Assembly (NCBI RefSeq): GCF_026619415.1
Contig: NZ_JAOVZR010000001.1
Location: 3,952,501 to 4,016,500, forward strand
Direction: 5' to 3'
Source of the DNA: Hoeflea algicola
Lineage (GTDB): Bacteria > Pseudomonadota > Alphaproteobacteria > Rhizobiales > Rhizobiaceae
Length of the DNA stretch: 64,000 bases
Shown: in pieces, positions 62,800 to 64,000 of the stretch
Layout: every line of letters starts with the position of its first letter
How positions within the stretch are numbered: the first letter of the stretch is position 1
The notes under the pieces: generated by a model
Seen by the model: only the letters and a program-made list of their open reading frames with translations
Told to the model about the DNA's origin: nothing
Databases searched by the model: none
Position numbers and translations under genes: made by a program

Positions 62800-64000
62800 T
62801 GTGTGGATGCCCCCTGTTTGGCAAGCTTTATCTTCGATTTTTCGGCGGGGTCTTCGATCGGACGTGTGTCAGGCCTCAGGTTGTGGCCTTCGATGACGCC
62901 ACGGGCCGGTATGCTGTTCGGAAAGCTGGGTTCACATCGGTTCAGAGAGCTGCAAGCGCTCGAGCCCCGGGTCTGAATTTCCCTGCCTTGAACTTCGAAG
63001 TCCGTGTCGCGTACTCCTCGTCGATCGCTCACCCCGGCCTTGCGGCCATGTCGTGCCTTTTCCCTTCTCGGTTTCAGGTCACGCCATTCGATAATTCTCT
63101 TGCTTGGTCGACATGGCCCAGATCATTCGGGCCATCTTATTCGCCAGCGCAACGGCCGCGACCATCCTTGGCTTGCGTGCTACGAGAGCAGCGAGCCAGC
63201 GATTCGAACTGCCACCCTTTCGGACGACCCAGCGGATCACGCTCATCGCTCCGACGATTAGCAGTCGGCGGATGTCGGTCTGCCCCATCTTGCTGACCGA
63301 CCCCAGCCTGGCCTTGCCCCCCGTGGACCTCTGCCGTGGCACCAGGCCGAGCCAGGCCGCAAAGTTCCGCCCACTGTCAAAAGTGTCGAGGTCGGGCGCA
63401 AACGCCGCCACGGCGCCTGCCGTCACGGGGCCGATCCCGGGGATGGTGCAAAGCCGCCGCAACTCACAATCTGTCTTCGATGTATCTTCCAACTCGTTTG
63501 CCAGCCGTTCGATCACGTCGGTCAGCCGCGCGATCTGCTCGAGATAAACCGCCCCCATCTCACGAACCGGGTCAGGCAGGTCGCTGCTCTCGTCCGCCAA
63601 CGCATTCTCGAGTAGTTTCAGGCTCGCCGGTCCCTTCGGCGCCACCAGCCCGAATTCGGCCAGATGTCCGCGGAGCGCGTTGATGAGCTGCGTGCGCTGC
63701 CGGACCAAGCATTGATGGGTGCGGAACGCCACAGCACGGCCTTGGGTTTCGGCACTCTTCACTGCCACGAAACGCATGGTCGGGCGCATGGCCGCCTCTG
63801 CGATAGCCTCCGCGTCCGCGCGGTCATTCTTCTGGCGCTTGACGAACGGTTTCACATACGCCGCCGGCACCAGACGCACTTCATGACCGTGAGACTGCGC
63901 CATCCGGCCCCAGTGATGCGACGTGGCGCATGCCTCCATCGCGACTACACAGGCCGGCTGCTCGCCCAGAAGCGTCGCCAACCGGTTCCGAGACAGTGCC
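62800..64000 (-). mobile_element. IS110-family element, partial at window edge
   Basis: It reads on the minus strand and its 3' end (GGGGGCATCCACACA) abuts the right terminal repeat of the IS3 element at 62799/62800. The about 280-bp non-coding segment 62800-63078 between the transposase stop and this end is typical of IS110 elements. No terminal repeats or target duplication are seen, as expected. The other end is outside the window. Confidence 0.85.
63079..64000 (-). CDS. IS110-family transposase, partial (N-terminus outside window)
   Basis: At least 307 residues of an IS110/IS1111-type DEDD transposase. The N-terminal catalytic part shows VVAMEACATSHHWGRMAQSHGHEVRLVPAAYVKPFVKRQKNDRADAEAIAEAAMRPTMRFV. 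The C-terminal Transposase_20 half shows LCTIPGIGPVTAGAVAAF, NFAAWLGLVPRQRSTGGKARLGSVSKMGQTDIRRLL with the conserved serine. The frame is open to base 64000, and about 50-60 N-terminal residues with the first Asp should lie beyond. Confidence 0.92.
   Translation of the reverse strand, partial: ALSRNRLATLLGEQPACVVAMEACATSHHWGRMAQSHGHEVRLVPAAYVKPFVKRQKNDRADAEAIAEAAMRPTMRFVAVKSAETQGRAVAFRTHQCLVRQRTQLINALRGHLAEFGLVAPKGPASLKLLENALADESSDLPDPVREMGAVYLEQIARLTDVIERLANELEDTSKTDCELRRLCTIPGIGPVTAGAVAAFAPDLDTFDSGRNFAAWLGLVPRQRSTGGKARLGSVSKMGQTDIRRLLIVGAMSVIRWVVRKGGSSNRWLAALVARKPRMVAAVALANKMARMIWAMSTKQENYRMA

Overview
The window looks like the chromosome of a high-GC alphaproteobacterium of the order Hyphomicrobiales (Rhizobiales), probably a Rhizobiaceae/Phyllobacteriaceae-type organism. 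The pointers are a PodJ-like polarity protein starting MNGSRS, an S24-type repressor starting MLSHERIW, the ligase-associated DNA-damage cluster, and a solute:sodium-symporter hybrid histidine kinase. The genus cannot be fixed from sequence alone. No rRNA, tRNA or CRISPR was seen.

Bases 1-41,390 are ordinary, well-packed core chromosome. In order: a membrane glycosyltransferase with a divergent solute-binding protein; a sterol-desaturase-like enzyme, a TerB-like protein, an S24-type repressor and a DsbA-like isomerase; a minus-strand acyl-CoA degradation operon (acyl-CoA dehydrogenases, GST, thiolase, FadJ-like protein) with a MerR regulator, a palindromic operator and terminators; a 1308-residue PodJ-like protein behind a leader with a CtrA-like box and GANTC sites; a TauE/TIGR02186 pair; the ligase-associated repair module (PdeM phosphoesterase, Lhr-like helicase, exonuclease, ligase) interrupted by an Rrf2/AhpD pair and a methyltransferase; then HDAC-like, MATE, pyrD, small membrane proteins, a NarL-type regulator with a symporter-hybrid kinase, mscL, an aminotransferase and galE.

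At 41,388-42,040 the core ends in a scar: the C-terminal third of a crotonase gene abuts a decayed IS5-type transposase. From 42,401 to 54,691 lies a lower-GC, foreign-looking catabolic island, all on the plus strand: hyuA/hyuB-type hydantoinase/oxoprolinase subunits, an SDR dehydrogenase, a class III aminotransferase, a ribose-type ABC importer (permease, Tat-exported binding protein, single-domain ATPase), an IlvD/Edd dehydratase and an HpcH/HpaI aldolase. The set resembles uptake and dehydratase/aldolase breakdown of a sugar acid, combined with ring-amide opening and transamination. The substrate is unknown. Three genes are broken: hyuA has one and the aminotransferase two single-G deficits in G-runs, and the SDR gene is split by a 937-bp IS5-family element whose removal restores the frame exactly.

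From 54,750 to the window end everything is mobile DNA stacked on mobile DNA. A truncated IS3-family element is followed by a second IS3-family element that contains an IS21-family element in orfA (6-bp target duplication), a complete-looking 2251-bp group II intron in orfB, and an IS66-family element (8-bp duplication) 21 bp after the intron. Removing all three restores both IS3 reading frames. Its right terminus is cut by an IS110-family element that runs off the window.
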